Below, piece after piece: positions 23,706 to 36,400 of a stretch of 64,000 nt of DNA. The DNA is taken from NCBI GenBank assembly GCA_038363925.1, contig JAQQWL010000005.1, positions 3,472,001-3,536,000 on the forward strand, in the 5' to 3' direction. The DNA is from Apiospora phragmitis (taxonomy: Eukaryota > Ascomycota > Sordariomycetes > Amphisphaeriales > Apiosporaceae). The notes under the pieces were generated by a model that did not search any database, was not told where the DNA came from, and worked only from the letters and a program-made list of their open reading frames with translations. The position numbers and the translations under genes were made by a program. How positions within the stretch are numbered: the first letter of the stretch is position 1; each line of letters begins with the position of its first letter.

Positions 23706-25513
23706 ATGGCAAGATTCCGCTTCATCACTCTCATCCCACTTGTCACCTCCGCGATTGCCTTTGCGCTTCATCTCATCTTACTCACCTCAGGGGCGGACAT
23801 CAGGCAACGCGAAGGATACTTTCTCCTTTCTGTAAGTCAATCTGCCCCATGAATAACCAACTCTTGGTGTACCCGACGAGTTGCACCTCTGAGCGAGCAG
23901 GGGTAGGTATGTATAAGAACGATGTTTTTCAGTAACGATAAAGATCGCCGTAACTGACGATATACCACTCCTGTAGATAGACACATCCCATGTATTTGAA
24001 AGAATCATCGTGGTCAAAAACGCCGGCAATGCGCAAACAGTAGGACAAAACAACGGAACCAACACTGGCAATAGTGGAGGAAAAACAGCGGACCCTCTAC
24101 TGGTACTCCTACTGGCGGCACTCCCACTGGCACTTCTGCTGGCACTCCTACTGGCACCGCAACTGGCGGTCTCCTAGACGGTATCGGAAATCTTATACCA
24201 GACCTCTTCAATGGGTCAGGTTCTGGGTCAGGTTCTGGGTCAGGTTCTGGGTCAGGTTCTGGGTCAGGTAATGACAGCGAAAGCGGCGGCGGCCTTCTTG
24301 GTGGCATCGGCAATCTCCTACCGAACCTAAAGGAAACAGCTACAGCTAATGACACCATCGGCACTGCTGACACAGGGGTCAAAACATTTTTCGGCCGCTT
24401 GAGGAGTGGGATCGATCAGTTCTTCGACGACCTCATCGGCAAACTCGAAAACCGATTCGTCGACAGCCTGGTCAAGCTGGCGCCGGGGATCGACAAATTC
24501 ATCACCGGCCTCATCGGTGGTCTGACCAAGGAGTTGAACGACCAGATCCAGAAGTTCATCTTGGACGCAATCCAAAAGGGCAGGGAGTTAGCCGGGATCA
24601 AGGACCGTTACGATGTTTACTACTCCAACATCTGTCAAGGCAACTTGGCGAACAAGGGAGATCCCAGCTCGGTCCAATACACTTCCTGTGGAAGCATTAA
24701 GGATCTGACAAAACGTAAGTTGTACTTCTGATGGTCTCTTGCCGTTGTTTGAAACCAGGGAAAAGGGGGAATGAGGATCACAACTAATGAAAGTTACCTT
24801 CGACAGCTAGCGACGAAGCTCCCCAAAACAGAACCAGCTTCTTCGTTATCGGCACGACGAACATCACCTTCCCCTTCCTCGAGCCCGGCGCCGTCAACCT
24901 CCACACCGCGACGAGCGCCCTGGACTTCCTGTCGACGGTGAACCTCGTCAGCCTATACATCAGCCTCGTAACCTCGATCCTCAACTTCCTGCTCGCTCCG
25001 CCCGTCTTCTTCCGGCCGGACTCGCGGCCGCTCGTCCTCGCCAACATCGTCTTCGCCTCCCTCACACCCGGGTCGCTGCTCGTCGGCGCGACCGCCAGCA
25101 CACTGGCCATGGCCGCGATCCGCGACCTGGCGAACGACGTCGGCAGGGCGCTCTCGGTCCAGGCGAGCCTCGGGGCCGGCGCCCTGGTCATGCTTTGGTT
25201 CTCTTGGTTCACGAGTCTGGCGACGATGACGTTCTGGGACCTCTACTGGTTCGTCTATCTGCGGAAGGAGGTGTGGGTCAAGGTGGAGAAGCCGGCCGAC
25301 GAGGTCGGGAGCTGGAAGAAGTCGTTTGCCGGGACGCGAAGGAGGATGAAGGTCAGGGAAGGTCCTACTGACGAAGAAAAACGTGCTGCTGAGGAGGTGG
25401 ATAATGAGGAGCTTGAGGGTTGGAAGAAGTCGTTTGCGGATGCACGAAGAAGGACGAAGCTCAAAAGGGGGAGGGTACTACGGGGGAAGAGACGAGTTCA
25501 CAAAGAAGATTGA
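23706..25513 (+). CDS. SUR7/PalI-like four-helix membrane protein
   Basis: Three exons: 23706-23831, 23977-24714 and 24807-25513, with donors GTAAGT at both introns. The first helix is residues 5-27 (after MARFRF). A long Gly/Ser/Thr-rich extracellular loop follows, with a GS repeat and two cysteines (YYSNIC...YTSC) placed as in the SUR7/claudin-like fungal family. Three more hydrophobic helices lie in exon 3. The cytoplasmic tail is lysine/arginine-rich and contains two near-copies of WKKSFAxxRRRxK. Such proteins act at eisosomes, cell wall or pH signalling; the role here is unknown. One base appears missing in the A5 run at 24081-24085: before it the frame reads NTGNSGGK, after it STGTPTGGTP. 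The gene is therefore formally frameshifted, possibly a sequencing error. Confidence 0.75.
24213..24268 (+). repeat. 12-bp minisatellite coding for a Gly-Ser tract
   Basis: About 4.7 copies of GGGTCAGGTTCT in the extracellular loop of the SUR7-like gene, encoding (GSGS)n. Copy number is likely variable between strains. Confidence 0.9.
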
Positions 25514-27657
25514 AGGCCAGGGAGAGTATTGAAGAGGGAGGGGAGGGGAGGGCTAAAGTGGGTGGTGGTATTTCCTCGTTTGGTAGCTACCGTCTATCCC
25601 CAATAAGGCTGGGACGGCCAAGTTCATCAGTCAGAAGTTCAGATTCGATTTCCCGAGGCCGATCTCGTACATAGTGTAGAATACATATTTTGCGTTCGTC
25701 ATTACAGAGAAGGAGATATCATTACCCCAAATGGGTATCGTCATAGTTAATGTTTAAAGGGATACTATGGGACGGCCGTCTGTATATTTTATAGGCTCTG
25801 GGGCATCGAGCGTTATTTAGCGTGGAATATCAACCTCACCTCTTTGAGAATATTCTACCTTTTTCATATTTCAAATAGTAGTTGACGATTAAGGAGAGAC
25901 TTTGTTAGGCCAGTGACTGAACTCCAGCTGTCACGACGTGAATGGCATTCTCCCTTTGCCGAGAATCCAGCTGAGGAACAAATCCTCTGTTCATGTAGAC
26001 TTGGCAGCTTTTGCCGACACCAGTGCCAAGATGAGCCGCTCACTGACCTTGTTGGCGTTTCAAGATCTCAGGGCTACCCCCATGACAGTTTTCTATCTCA
26101 ATTGAATTTCCCCACATTTACAAGTGCCGAACGAATACGAAAATGCGTATTCGGATTCTTGAACTGTTGCACGATCGAGAGCAACAGATGATACATAAAG
26201 TGCTATCTAAAGGAAGGTAAGAATACGTACCAAAGAGAGAAGTGTTCTCGTGCTAGATATAGACAAAAGGAATGGGTCCGTGATCACGTGACCCCTGCTA
26301 GGGTGCTTTTCCTGCAACATGAACAGTATCATCTCCAGTCTCGGATAGCCCTTTGGTTGACTCAGCCTCAGCTGCTCATTCCCATTAGGCAGAGTGGCCC
26401 AATGGAGGCATGGGCGCCTAACAGCTTGCATTTTGTGACAATTCGGATGTCGGGCTCCAGCGGTATCATGAGCTGCCAAGCCACCACCCGCCTGCAGACA
26501 ATAGCCCCCACCGCCTTTGCGCGCAGCTCCTTTTCCTCCAAATGTTCGATTGCCGGACATCCTAACCTGCCCTTTCTGCAACTCCACGCACGCCTCCTCG
26601 CATCATCGCGTTGCCGTGTCGTTCATTCCGCCTACCATCGCATTCTTATCCCTCTGCAACCGGGAGCATCTCCCGGCTTGCGACTGCCCGTCGCGCCCTT
26701 GTGCCATTCCGATTGCCTACAGACAGCGCCTCACCCGCGGCTCCGATCGTCCTCGTCTTCGTCCTCGTCCTCGCCCGACTGGACTATACCCCATTCGTGG
26801 CAGGATGTAGGATCGAGGCAACCCGCAGAACTTATGTGTCTGTTGATGAGACGGCTTCGGCTGAAACGAAGGGCGCGAGCGTGACGAGCGACACTGGTAA
26901 GTCTTCCCGTGCTACCCATACTGACACCATATACTTTGTATTACCTTCCAGGCTCCCTTCTTGCCTACTATTTGCAGATACTGTGTAGCCGCCAGTATGA
27001 GACAGTCTCTTCTGGGACCCTGGTCGAGCCCTTGAGCGATGTCAAAACTACGGTACTTGTCCCAGTTTGTGTACCTGTCGTTAAGGCCAGCTCTGATTAC
27101 TCGTACAACAAAGGCAGAGAAACTGGCCCATTCACTGTATCGCTGTAGCGTAGCTGAAGGGGTGTAGTAGGTTGCTGCCACTGACAGTTACGCGGTTGGC
27201 CATGGCCTAGTTTGTGATGGACGAAGAGCGAGGTAGCCCCCATTGGTCCATAGCAATTCAACTCCCCAAGAGGCAACGTCTCATATAAAATGGCGCAGTG
27301 GTCCGCCGTCAGAGCACCGCTTCCATCATCAGTGACAAGGTCGGAGTATCCCAGGGAGTATAGGAATGAGGCAAAGAGCCATGAGGCCCCGAAACTACTA
27401 TTCAGCCCTGGGAATTACTTAGCAGGTCCGAGTTCACACTTTCCTGTATTATGCATAGTACTCTTGAGAGTATGTCATTTGTTTCTTTCTATTCAATACT
27501 AAGGGTCGTGCACCCATCTCAAAATGAATTCTACTTTGCTGCTTCTAGATGAGGCAGCAGTCAGTACTTATATTTTCGCCAAAATTTCTTCCTGCCCCTA
27601 ATTATCATTAGATCATAATCTTGAACAGGCAAAGACGAGCACGACAAGAAGGCCCGC
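25514..27657. other. Intergenic, no gene supported
   Basis: About 2.1 kb with short overlapping reading frames on both strands. A possible donor (GTAAGT at 26897) follows an open stretch, and a TCG/TCC microsatellite lies at 26747-26775, but nothing resembles a known protein. ATATAAAA occurs at 27284-27290 without a convincing gene behind it. Confidence 0.5.
26747..26775 (+). repeat. TCG/TCC microsatellite
   Basis: Short imperfect run of TCGTCC/TCGTCT units. On the minus strand it would encode an acidic Asp/Glu tract. Confidence 0.8.
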
Positions 27658-29616
27658 TTACACCAGAAATACGAGTTCCCATTTCCGATTCTCGAAACTC
27701 TCCCACACCTTCTCCGGTGTATAGGTTATGAGACGGCTTCCGCGCGAAAACCCGTCCTCGTCCTGGTCTACGAGAAGCAGATTCACCGTTACGTCTCCCC
27801 CGTGACTCATGCGGATCCGCTCCGTGCCGATGACGATGAGTTTTCCCTCGCCGTCCGGCGTGAAAGTATCGTCGTTCTCCCATCTACCGCTGCGGAAGCA
27901 GACGTCCCCGTGCGACAGGGAGATCCGGGGGCAGTTGTGGAATTGGTCCCGACCTTCATGCTTCATGTGGAGAACGGCGGTGCTAGTCCAGAAGCACAGT
28001 GCCGAGGGCGACTTTGCACTGGAGAGGACGCTTTGTGGGACGTGGGCTAGAGTAATAGATTGCTTGCCATAATCTATGACGGGATGTGTCAAGCCCCTTG
28101 GATACGAAATGCCATATTTATCGTTGAACTCCAAGTAGTCCTTCTTGCTGAAATCCCTTTCGGGACCGACGAACGGTGTTTCCACAAGTGCCTCTAGTAC
28201 AGGGCCGTTCAAGATGCGGTAGAGCTTGAGGCCAAGTCTTCCGCCCAAGAGGGTTCGGTCGATCGTCGGCATCCGGGTGGGACCGTGCCAACCCAGCCAC
28301 GACCACGAGGGAAACGGAGCCGTTTGGATTTCGTTGTTCACCCCCATGAACATGGCATCGCACTTTCTTCTCGCGTTGTCGAGCATACTGCGGTTCAAGT
28401 TCAGCGCCATCTCCATATGGCCGACTGGCATGCCCCAGAAATAGCCTGTCTCGTCGCCACGACCGAGAACGTCCAGAATGGCTTGTACGGCGCCCAGACG
28501 ATCGCTCTCGGCCTTTAGCTCTCGTTTCGAGTAAGCGTCGAGTACATCTTGGTAGAGACCTAGCCAGTTCTCCTCAGTCAGGTCGGTCAGTCTCCTCATC
28601 ACACCGGAGCCCGAATAGTGCCGATAGAGCCCTGGGCTCACAGGCGCCTCCCAGCAGCTGTCCTCGCACCACGAAGCGGTTTTGCACTGCCAGTAGACTT
28701 GGTCCTTGGTGATCACGAGACAGCGCGGTGACAGAAGACCTTCTTGGAAGGTCCAGCCTCTGGTATTCCAGACCGTACCTTGGAGATAACCCTGCTAGGC
28801 TTCGTGGCGGAGGTCTAGTGATTCTACCCACCAGAGGTTCTTCATTTGGTGCACCTGCTGCATCCGGCGGTCCAGGCTTACTCCGGGTATTCCCATGGCA
28901 ACCTTTTCGTTGGCGGCGTTGACGATAGTCACAGCCGCATGCGCATAGATGGTACCCATGGCTGTTATGAACTCCAATTTGTCTTTATCGTCGTCTTGTA
29001 TGATGGAGAGGCTGTCGATCCATATATAACGCTCGCCGAGGACTCGAGTGACGGCCATTGCATCGATGATTCCTTGGGGCAGAACCTGGTCGGCCAAGGC
29101 TCCTGGAAGCCGATACTCCTCCAAGTTCTTTCTTTGCAGGGCATGAAGCTGGGGGCCGCCCCAGCAGTAGCTCAACGCGGCCCATGTGACGGTGTCTGGT
29201 GCGACCTCGACAACGCATCTCTCCACAACGTCGACGAACCGCAGTTGCGGAATCCGGTGCGTCATGAATGTCTGATCACACATACCGCCATGGTCATTCA
29301 TGCAGCATTCCTTCCAACGCCTCAGTAACTGGCCGTCGATGGTTGAGGGCCGAATCCGCCCCGCGTATGGCTGGGATGGCGTCCAATCCAGCGGTGACGT
29401 GGTTTGTGCCACAAGTGGCATCTGGACCGCGATGGAAGAGAGGTTTTGCGGTCTGCCTGCCGACTTGTACAATGTCACCTTTTTCGTCTCGGTCGCAGTC
29501 TCGGTTGCAGACTCGGTCGCGGCATACGATATCACGACACGCTCGATGGACGGCGAGCCTTGGTCTATGCGGCCGGAAGAGCTTCGATTCGAAATGAACT
29601 CCCATCTTATCTCCAA
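27658..29616 (-). pseudogene. HET-domain (heterokaryon incompatibility) protein with an internal TAG
   Basis: Read on the minus strand, the N-terminal half carries HET-domain (PF06985) signatures in order: WAALSYCWGG, LPQGIIDAMAVTRVLGERYIWIDSLSIIQDD, MGTIYAHAAVTIVNA and, after the stop, NTRGWTFQEGLLSPRCLV. HET proteins trigger cell death when unlike strains fuse. A single in-frame TAG (28795-28797, between HEA and QGYLQGTVWNTRG) splits an otherwise uninterrupted frame of about 650 codons; a CAG-to-TAG change (CpA to TpA) would explain it. The true start is unclear: no ATG opens the frame at 29616, which continues upstream to about 29680, and an upstream exon may exist. Confidence 0.85.
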
Positions 29617-30245
29617 CTTGATAGTGCCAGGACGTATCGACCTGAGCTGTTGCGTGATGTCATCGTGCCAAGTGCTCGTGGTAAGGACTGCTATCTATCC
29701 GCAATGCCAACAGGAGCGAGATCTGTTCATTGCTTCAACGAGTGTCGTGCGGAACACTGGATAATCTGGTCTTTCATTGGTTCCGTCCCACACGCCAGAG
29801 GTGCTATTATTGTAACTGTCGGTAATAGCTTTGCATCCTTCACAGACGCGATCTTCGCCACCCGCCTGCGATTCCTATTGAATGGCTAGTCTTTCGGAGG
29901 CACATAAGCTATCTCGCAATGATGATACTCTGAATCGGAAATGGAAGAAATACGTATTACTTTCCGCCTCGGCGTGAAATGATTCGAGGTCGCAGCTAAA
30001 TATGGTATTTCATGTTGAACGGAGGTGAAGTGAACAGGTGGCTTAATGGATGAACTACAATTAGATACATGGGCAGGAAGCCCGGCATTATATACGCATC
30101 TAATGTGGTGTATTTCATACTCCAACTATTCAGCTGCCAAGATTATTCAGCCGCAGCTGATCACGCTAATAATGCATGCTTATCATAGCTGTTCCGGTAG
30201 CCCATAGCACTGTTTTTTCTTGGATTTCCAGAATGACCATGACAC
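29617..30245. other. Intergenic between HET gene and oxoamine synthase
   Basis: About 630 bp. The first 60 bases or so may still belong to the HET gene. No other coding sequence was recognised. Confidence 0.5.
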
Positions 30246-31802
30246 TCACAGCGAATCCTGCATTGCCTGCAGCTGCAAGGCTGCCGTGGGCAGTTGCTTG
30301 CCCGACTCGCCGCTTTCAATGTCCAAGACTTCTCGAGTCCAGTCACCGATGACCGCCACCAATCGGGTAATCTGCTCCGATGTGTTGTGGGCGTGCATGA
30401 CGAGTCTCACGCGGCTTTGGCCCTTGGGCACTACCGGGAATGCGAACGGATACGAGTTGAACCCGTGCGAGAGGAGGTGGAAGAATAAGAACAACTCGTG
30501 GCGTGGCCTCGTGCACACCAGGGGTATGATGTGTGTCTGGACAGGACGCTGCGTCCAGTCGTCGTCGAGGTGGGGAATCAGCAGAATCCCTTGATCACGA
30601 GCATCTTCTATTTCAGGACTTAAGCTGAGCAACTCGAGTAGTTGCCTGACGTTGTCTTGTATTTGCTCTTGGGCCTGTGTCACTTGAAGTATCAGTGTCA
30701 TCCAGGGAGGGGTTACTTCTTAGACGAATACAGAACAACTCGGACCTTTTGCGCTTGGCCGTCCATCAATAGCCTATATCCAGCACGCATAGAGGCAGCC
30801 ACCGGGAAGGACGGGGCACAGCTATATGTTAGGGAGCGTGCATTGTTGATGATCATCGACCGCACGGTTTTACGTGTCATAATCAAACCTAGTGGCCCGA
30901 CAACGGTTAGCCAATCCAAATAAATGCTTGAGTTACCACTGATGCCTTTTTGACGACAGGGACGCTGGTCACTTACCCCCAACGGCACCAACCGCTTTGC
31001 TGACGGCCTGAATGCGTATGGCGATCGATTTCTCTAGGCCAAGCATCGACACGAGGCCCCTTCCTTTGTCACCCAGTATTCCGACGCTATGAGCTTCGTC
31101 CATGATGAATTGGGCATTCCCAAGAGGAAACTCCTCTTCCGCCACCTGCACGAGCTCCTGCAGCCGACATAAATCCCCTTCCATACTGTAGATAGACTCG
31201 ACACATATCAGCACAGATTTGGTACCCGCCTCGAAGGCGGGCTGTTCCTCTTTTAGCCGCGTAAGAACTTCACGCAAACCTTCCGGGTCGTTGTGACTGA
31301 AGGCCACCTTCTTCTCCGCCAGGCTGAGACGGAATCCCTCGTGGCTGCTGGCGTGTACCAGCTCGTCGTAGACAATCGCGTCGCCCGGGAGCGGCACGCT
31401 CGAGAGGACGCCCAAGTTGGCCGCGTACGTTGAGGAGGTGATGAACGCGGTCTCGGCCCCGTGAAAGTCGGCGATCTCTTCCTCGACCTGGTTGATGTAG
31501 GCGTAGTTCCCGTACTGGCAGCGGGAGCCGGAGGCGCCGAGCTCAAAGTTGGGGTGCTCTTCCAGCTCTTGGAGGAAGGCCTCGCGGATCTGACCGGTCC
31601 GGGTCAGGGAGAGGAAGTCTGCACTCGTGAAGTCGGCCACGGTGTCGTCCCATCGTGGTTTGAGGGCCACAAAGGTAGAGGATTGGCGGCGCGCATCCAG
31701 AGCTCTCTCGAGGTTGCGGTAAAATGCAGGTTCATCTCTCATAGATGGTCCCTTCATGCGGTGTTCCTCACACCACTGCTTCAGAATAGTGTCGTAGTAC
31801 AT
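30246..31802 (-). CDS. PLP-dependent alpha-oxoamine synthase (AONS/Fum8-like)
   Basis: Three exons on the minus strand: 31802-30977, 30888-30746 and 30674-30246, giving about 465 residues without internal stops. Family signatures in order are FTSADFLSL, GASGSRCQYGN, HGAETAFITSSTYAANLG, DELVHASSHEGFRLS, the PLP-contact block FIMDEAHSVGILGDKGRG, the Schiff-base lysine in AVSKAVGAVGG (about residue 269), and a C-terminal half with YPFAFPVVPKGQSRVRLVMH. Enzymes of this fold (8-amino-7-oxononanoate synthase, serine palmitoyltransferase, Fum8) condense an acyl thioester with an amino acid, losing CO2. Beside an HR-PKS it probably releases the polyketide as an amino ketone. The second donor (GTCCGA) is unusual. 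It is divergent from the thioesterase. Confidence 0.88.
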
Positions 31803-32141
31803 GATGCCAAATGAGCAATGGTTTCCAATTTAGCCGTGAGCAGAGGCAACGCAAAGTGGGAGGCCGAGTCTGCTTGCATATTTTTAGTACATCCAACGAA
31901 CAAAGCCGGTGGCCAAATTCACCGTGACGTATGTGGCCTCCTAGCATCGACTTAAGCGGGAAGCGGTGTTGGTCCGAAACTGGATGTTTCCCCGATGATG
32001 CATGGTTCTTCAAGACCGTTGAATGCGTCCACCCTCCTGTTCCCAAAATAGCGCTTATCTTTGAGTTGCTGACTGCATGATGACCCCTGTCATCCCTAAG
32101 ATGTCCCCACCCAAGGTGGTCCCTGTCTGTTCGTCTCCATC
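31803..32141. promoter_or_regulatory. Shared divergent promoter region
   Basis: 339 bp between the divergent starts of the oxoamine synthase (minus) and the thioesterase (plus). The arrangement suggests co-regulation. I see no well-defined TATA box or known binding motif. Confidence 0.45.
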
Positions 32142-32768
32142 ATGGCCTTTCAAAAACCCCGCAAGGAATTCCGCACGGTCGAGGTGGTGGGAAACAACAA
32201 CAGCCCGACGACATATGCGGAACCCATGCCGGACATGAAAGGGCTCGCCCCTCTGGATCTGCCCAAACAGGGCTTCCAGCAGATGAACTTCCAGATCGGC
32301 GAGGAGTGGGAGGAGAAGCTGGCACGCCTAGGCGTTCAGGCTGAAGACCCGTTCGATTGGCGCCTGCTCCCCTTCCAGGCTGGGGGGTGCGACCCCTCAC
32401 GAGCCCGCACCTGCGGGTTCGTCCGTGCCCACTCGACAACACCCCTGGCACTCTCCCCCGCGGCCAATCTGGCATCCTTGGCTCTGTTATCGGACCAGTC
32501 ACTTTTCGAGCTGTCGCTGTTTGTGAATTGGGAATCGGTACCCAAGGAATGGAGACGCCTCGGCATGACTACCAGCCTGAATAGTCGTATCTCGTACCAT
32601 GTCCCCTCGGCCAGGGTCGATGAGTGGATGGTATGCGATAGTGGCATATCATGGGGTGCGAACGGCCGGGTCATTGCTGATCAGCGCTTCTGGAACTACG
32701 AGACGGGCGAGCTACTGCTGTCCTGCACCCAGGATGCCGCCGTAAGCCGGCAAGAGCCTATGCTATAA
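32142..32768 (+). CDS. Acyl-CoA thioesterase (TesB/ACOT8-like), N-terminally truncated
   Basis: The 208-residue frame matches fungal double-hotdog acyl-CoA thioesterases only from the end of the first hotdog domain. It begins with KPRKEFRTVEVV (the strand before the linker), then DLPKQGFQQMNF and RTCGFVRAH. The second hotdog follows with LASLALLSDQSLF, SLNSRISYHVPSARVDEWM and GRVIADQRFWNYETGELLLSCTQDA. The usual first about 100 residues have no room upstream, since only 339 bp separate it from the oxoamine synthase start. It is probably an inactive remnant, or a one-domain derivative. In related clusters a stand-alone thioesterase can assist polyketide release or editing. Confidence 0.75.
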   Translation: MAFQKPRKEFRTVEVVGNNNSPTTYAEPMPDMKGLAPLDLPKQGFQQMNFQIGEEWEEKLARLGVQAEDPFDWRLLPFQAGGCDPSRARTCGFVRAHSTTPLALSPAANLASLALLSDQSLFELSLFVNWESVPKEWRRLGMTTSLNSRISYHVPSARVDEWMVCDSGISWGANGRVIADQRFWNYETGELLLSCTQDAAVSRQEPML

Positions 32769-33416
32769 TTGGTGGCTGTGCCTCCCATATCAAGGACATG
32801 TTCATGAGAGCGTTCCTCGCACCTAGATTAGCTTGACTTTTCTTTTTCGATATGGATGTTTCGCCGGGTCTCCACTCAGCCATCGGACATCGTTGGCGGT
32901 TTTGGGTTGCTGTTATTTCTTCATGATAACGCTGTCATGCATCAAGCCTCGGCGTCAGCAAAAGCGGTAGGGGTTCGTCTTACTGCATATGTTTCGTGAT
33001 GTCGGATTGGTGTGTTGGCTGACTGAAGAGCGGCAGTGGGACGGAACGGGACGGAACAAGACGGATCTGCATGTTTACCCCAAAATATGTGGGCCGTTGT
33101 TAAATTGGTGCCTTGGCCTCCAGTATTGGGGGTGACTCGAAGCCCGATTCGGCATATCGTCCGCCCTCACAGCCAACCGTCCATGCAGGGCACAGCACCA
33201 GAACCAACTTGGACATCGTAATGTGCAACCGAATGTAACTGTTGGTCATATCATCGCATGCGTCTGGGTGGATATGCCGGTGTCCAATCTTCTCAGCCTC
33301 GTAGCCGTTTGCACAATGTCCTTCGGTGTATGTGATCATTCTCAAGACTAACGTTGCTTTGTGGGCTCGAATAAGCAACCACTGAGTTGAAGGTCTATTA
33401 AGAGAAAGCACCAGCG
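32769..33416. other. Intergenic, presumed PKS promoter
   Basis: About 650 bp upstream of the PKS start. No recognisable gene. Short repeats such as GGGACGGAACGGGACGGAAC occur near 33040. Confidence 0.5.
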
Positions 33417-36400
33417 ATGGCTGGCCCCGAAACTACGAGTCCGGCAATCGACGCTGGGGCAGATGCAGACATGACGATGAACGACGAATGCAATGGTACC
33501 CCGAAGTTTACCCCTATTGCCATCTGCGGCATGGCCTGCCGCCTTCCGGGGGGCATCACGTGTCCCGGCGATTTGTGGGATCTTCTGATATCCAAAGGCG
33601 ATGCCCGGAGCCGCGTGCCCGAGTCGCGATACAACGTGTCGTCGTTTTACAGTCCCACGAAGAAGCCCGGCCACGTGGTGAGCGAGTACGGCTACTTCCT
33701 GGACGACGACCTGGGCGCGCTCGACACGTCGTACTTCCCGATGGCGCGCAGCGAGCTCGAGGTGCTGGACCCGCAGCAGCGGCTGCTGTTCGAAGTCACC
33801 AAGGAGTCGCTCGACGATGCCGGGGAGGTGGGCTCCGGGGCAAGGACATCGGCGTCTACGTGGGCAGCTTTGGGAACGACTGGTACGATTTGGTGCAAAA
33901 GGAGTCGCAGAGATACGGCACGTACCATATCTCCAACTCACACGACTACGCACTCTCGAACCGCGTTTCATATGAGATGGATTGGCACGGACCGAGGTAA
34001 TAATACTGCTTTGTCCGAATCACCACGTGTATTGATAAGAAATGCGCTAATGCAATAGACTCCTTCCTTTGAACTCAGTATGACTATTCGAACGGCTTGC
34101 TCGTCCAGTCTCGTCGCACTCAATGAAGCTTGTGCAGCAATTTCCAGGGGCGAATGCCCATCCGCCGTGGTGGGCGGTTCGAGCATCATTGCCGGGCCCT
34201 CCTTGGTCGTAGACGAGTCGAATCAGGGCACGATGAGCCCCGACGGTTCATGCAAGACCTTTTCCGCACAAGCGGATGGTTACGGCCGTGGCGAGGGTGT
34301 CGTGGTCCTTTTCATCAAGCCCCTGCGCGACGCGCTTAGGGATGGGAATCCCATCCGGGCCGTCATTGCGGGCGCGGCGACGAACAGCGACGGAAAGACT
34401 TCGGGCTTCACGCTGCCCAATGCCGAGGCGCAGGAGTCGTTGATTCGCCGCACATACCTGGTAGCCGGGATTCCGCCCTCGCAAATCGCCAAGACGGGCT
34501 TCTTTGAATGCCATGGCACAGGAACACAACGCGGCGACACGGTGGAAACCTCCGCCATTGCGAACGTTTTTGGCAACACCGACTTTCTCCATCTCGGCTC
34601 GGTGAAGCCAAATCTGGGCCATGGGGAGGGTGTTTCGGGCCTAACTGCGGTCCTCAAAGCGGTCTTATCTCTCGAGAACGGTACTATAGCGCCGAATATC
34701 AAGTGTCTACCCCTAAACACCAATATCCCCTTCGCCGAGAGTCGGCTGATAGTCCCCACCGAAGCGATACCGTGGCCCACAGAACGCGAGCCCCGCGTGA
34801 GTGTGAACTCGTTCGGAATTGGAGGTTCCAACGCCCATGTTATCATTGAGGCGCCAAAAACATTGGCCAAGCCATCTCTTCCTCCTCCACTCGACACAAG
34901 AAAGAAACTGCCACCGAACGCACCTCACCTACTGCTTTACTCGGCCCAATCCGAACAGTCATTGAAAGACATGATAGAAAGATATAGCACCTTTCTCGAA
35001 GACTCGCAGGGTACGGTAGAAATTTCAGACATGGCATACACTCTTGCGAACAGAAGGGACCATCTCCCGTTCCGCTCCTACACGGTGCGCTCGAGCCACC
35101 AACCCGGCATTACTTCTGCGCCAAGTTCACAACAGAGCAGTGGCCCCCCTTCTATAGCCATGGTGTTCACGGGCCAAGGAGCACAGTGGCCCCAGATGGG
35201 ACGAGACCTCTTCCGTACGAGTCTAGTATTCTCCGAAACGATCAAGGACCTAGACGGACATCTTCAAGCTCTTGGACCGGATGCACCAGACTGGAAGTTG
35301 GAGGATGAACTCCTTAAGCCCCTCCGAAGCAGTCGGGTTGACGAGGCAGAGTTCTCTCAGCCTTTATGCACAGCAGTGCAGATCGCCTTGGTACATGTGC
35401 TCCAGTCTGTTGGCATACGACCTTCGGCAGTGACGGGCCACTCCAGCGGAGAGATAGCGGCGAGCTATGCGGCTGGTGGTCTCAGCGCACGGGAGGCCAT
35501 TATCGTGGCTTTCTACCGCGGCTCGGTTTCCAAACAGCAACACAAACCAGGTGCTATGGCGGCCGTGAGCTTGGGATGGAAGGACATCGAGAGATTCCTG
35601 ATCCCTGGTGTGGTCGTGGCGTGTGATAACTCGCCCAAGAGCACCACACTGTCAGGGGATACCCATCTATTGGATGCTGTTTCGGCCAAGATCAAAACGG
35701 ACCTCCCCACTGCAACAGTGACGAGGTTGAAGGTGGAAAAGGCATACCACTCACATCATATGGTGGAAGTTGGCGACGAATACTATCGTAAGATGTTCGA
35801 TTCAGGAGTACATGGCTCAAATGTTTTGACACCTTTCTTTTCCACTGTGGTCGGGGATTCGGTATCTGAGGAAACACAGAGCTTTGGGCCGAGTTATTGG
35901 CGAAAAAACCTGGAGTCCCCTGTACTCTTCACGGCGGCTGTTTCCAGGATGCTGGACCACGTTTTGGCTACATCGGATAATTGTGTACTTCTCGAAGTTG
36001 GGCCCCACGCTGCGCTCGCCGCGCCGCTGCGGCAGATACTTGCCGTCCGACCGATGCGCACGACGAGGGTATCACTACCATACGTGCCCATCATGACACG
36101 GCGGCAGAACACACGCGAAGGGTTCCTCATGGCGATAGGAAAGCTTTGGACACTCGGTGCCGAGATTGACTTCTGTACACTTATGCCCCCTAGGCAAATG
36201 CTTGCCCGGTCTACCACGCTATCCCTGGAACCATCAGCACAGTTACTGGAGAGAGTCCCGAGCTGTGAGAGAGTGGAGACTCGCGGCCCATCCCCATCAC
36301 GACCTCCTTGGCGCCCGGATCCCCGAGTGTTCCGGGGTCGAACCCGTATGGAGAAATCTCCTTCATTTAGAGACGGTTCCTTGGCTTCGCGACCATAGGA

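Noticed and set aside
26288..26988. Overlapping open frames of 97-198 codons
   Set aside because: No frame has domain-like sequence and none joins convincingly across the possible intron at 26896.
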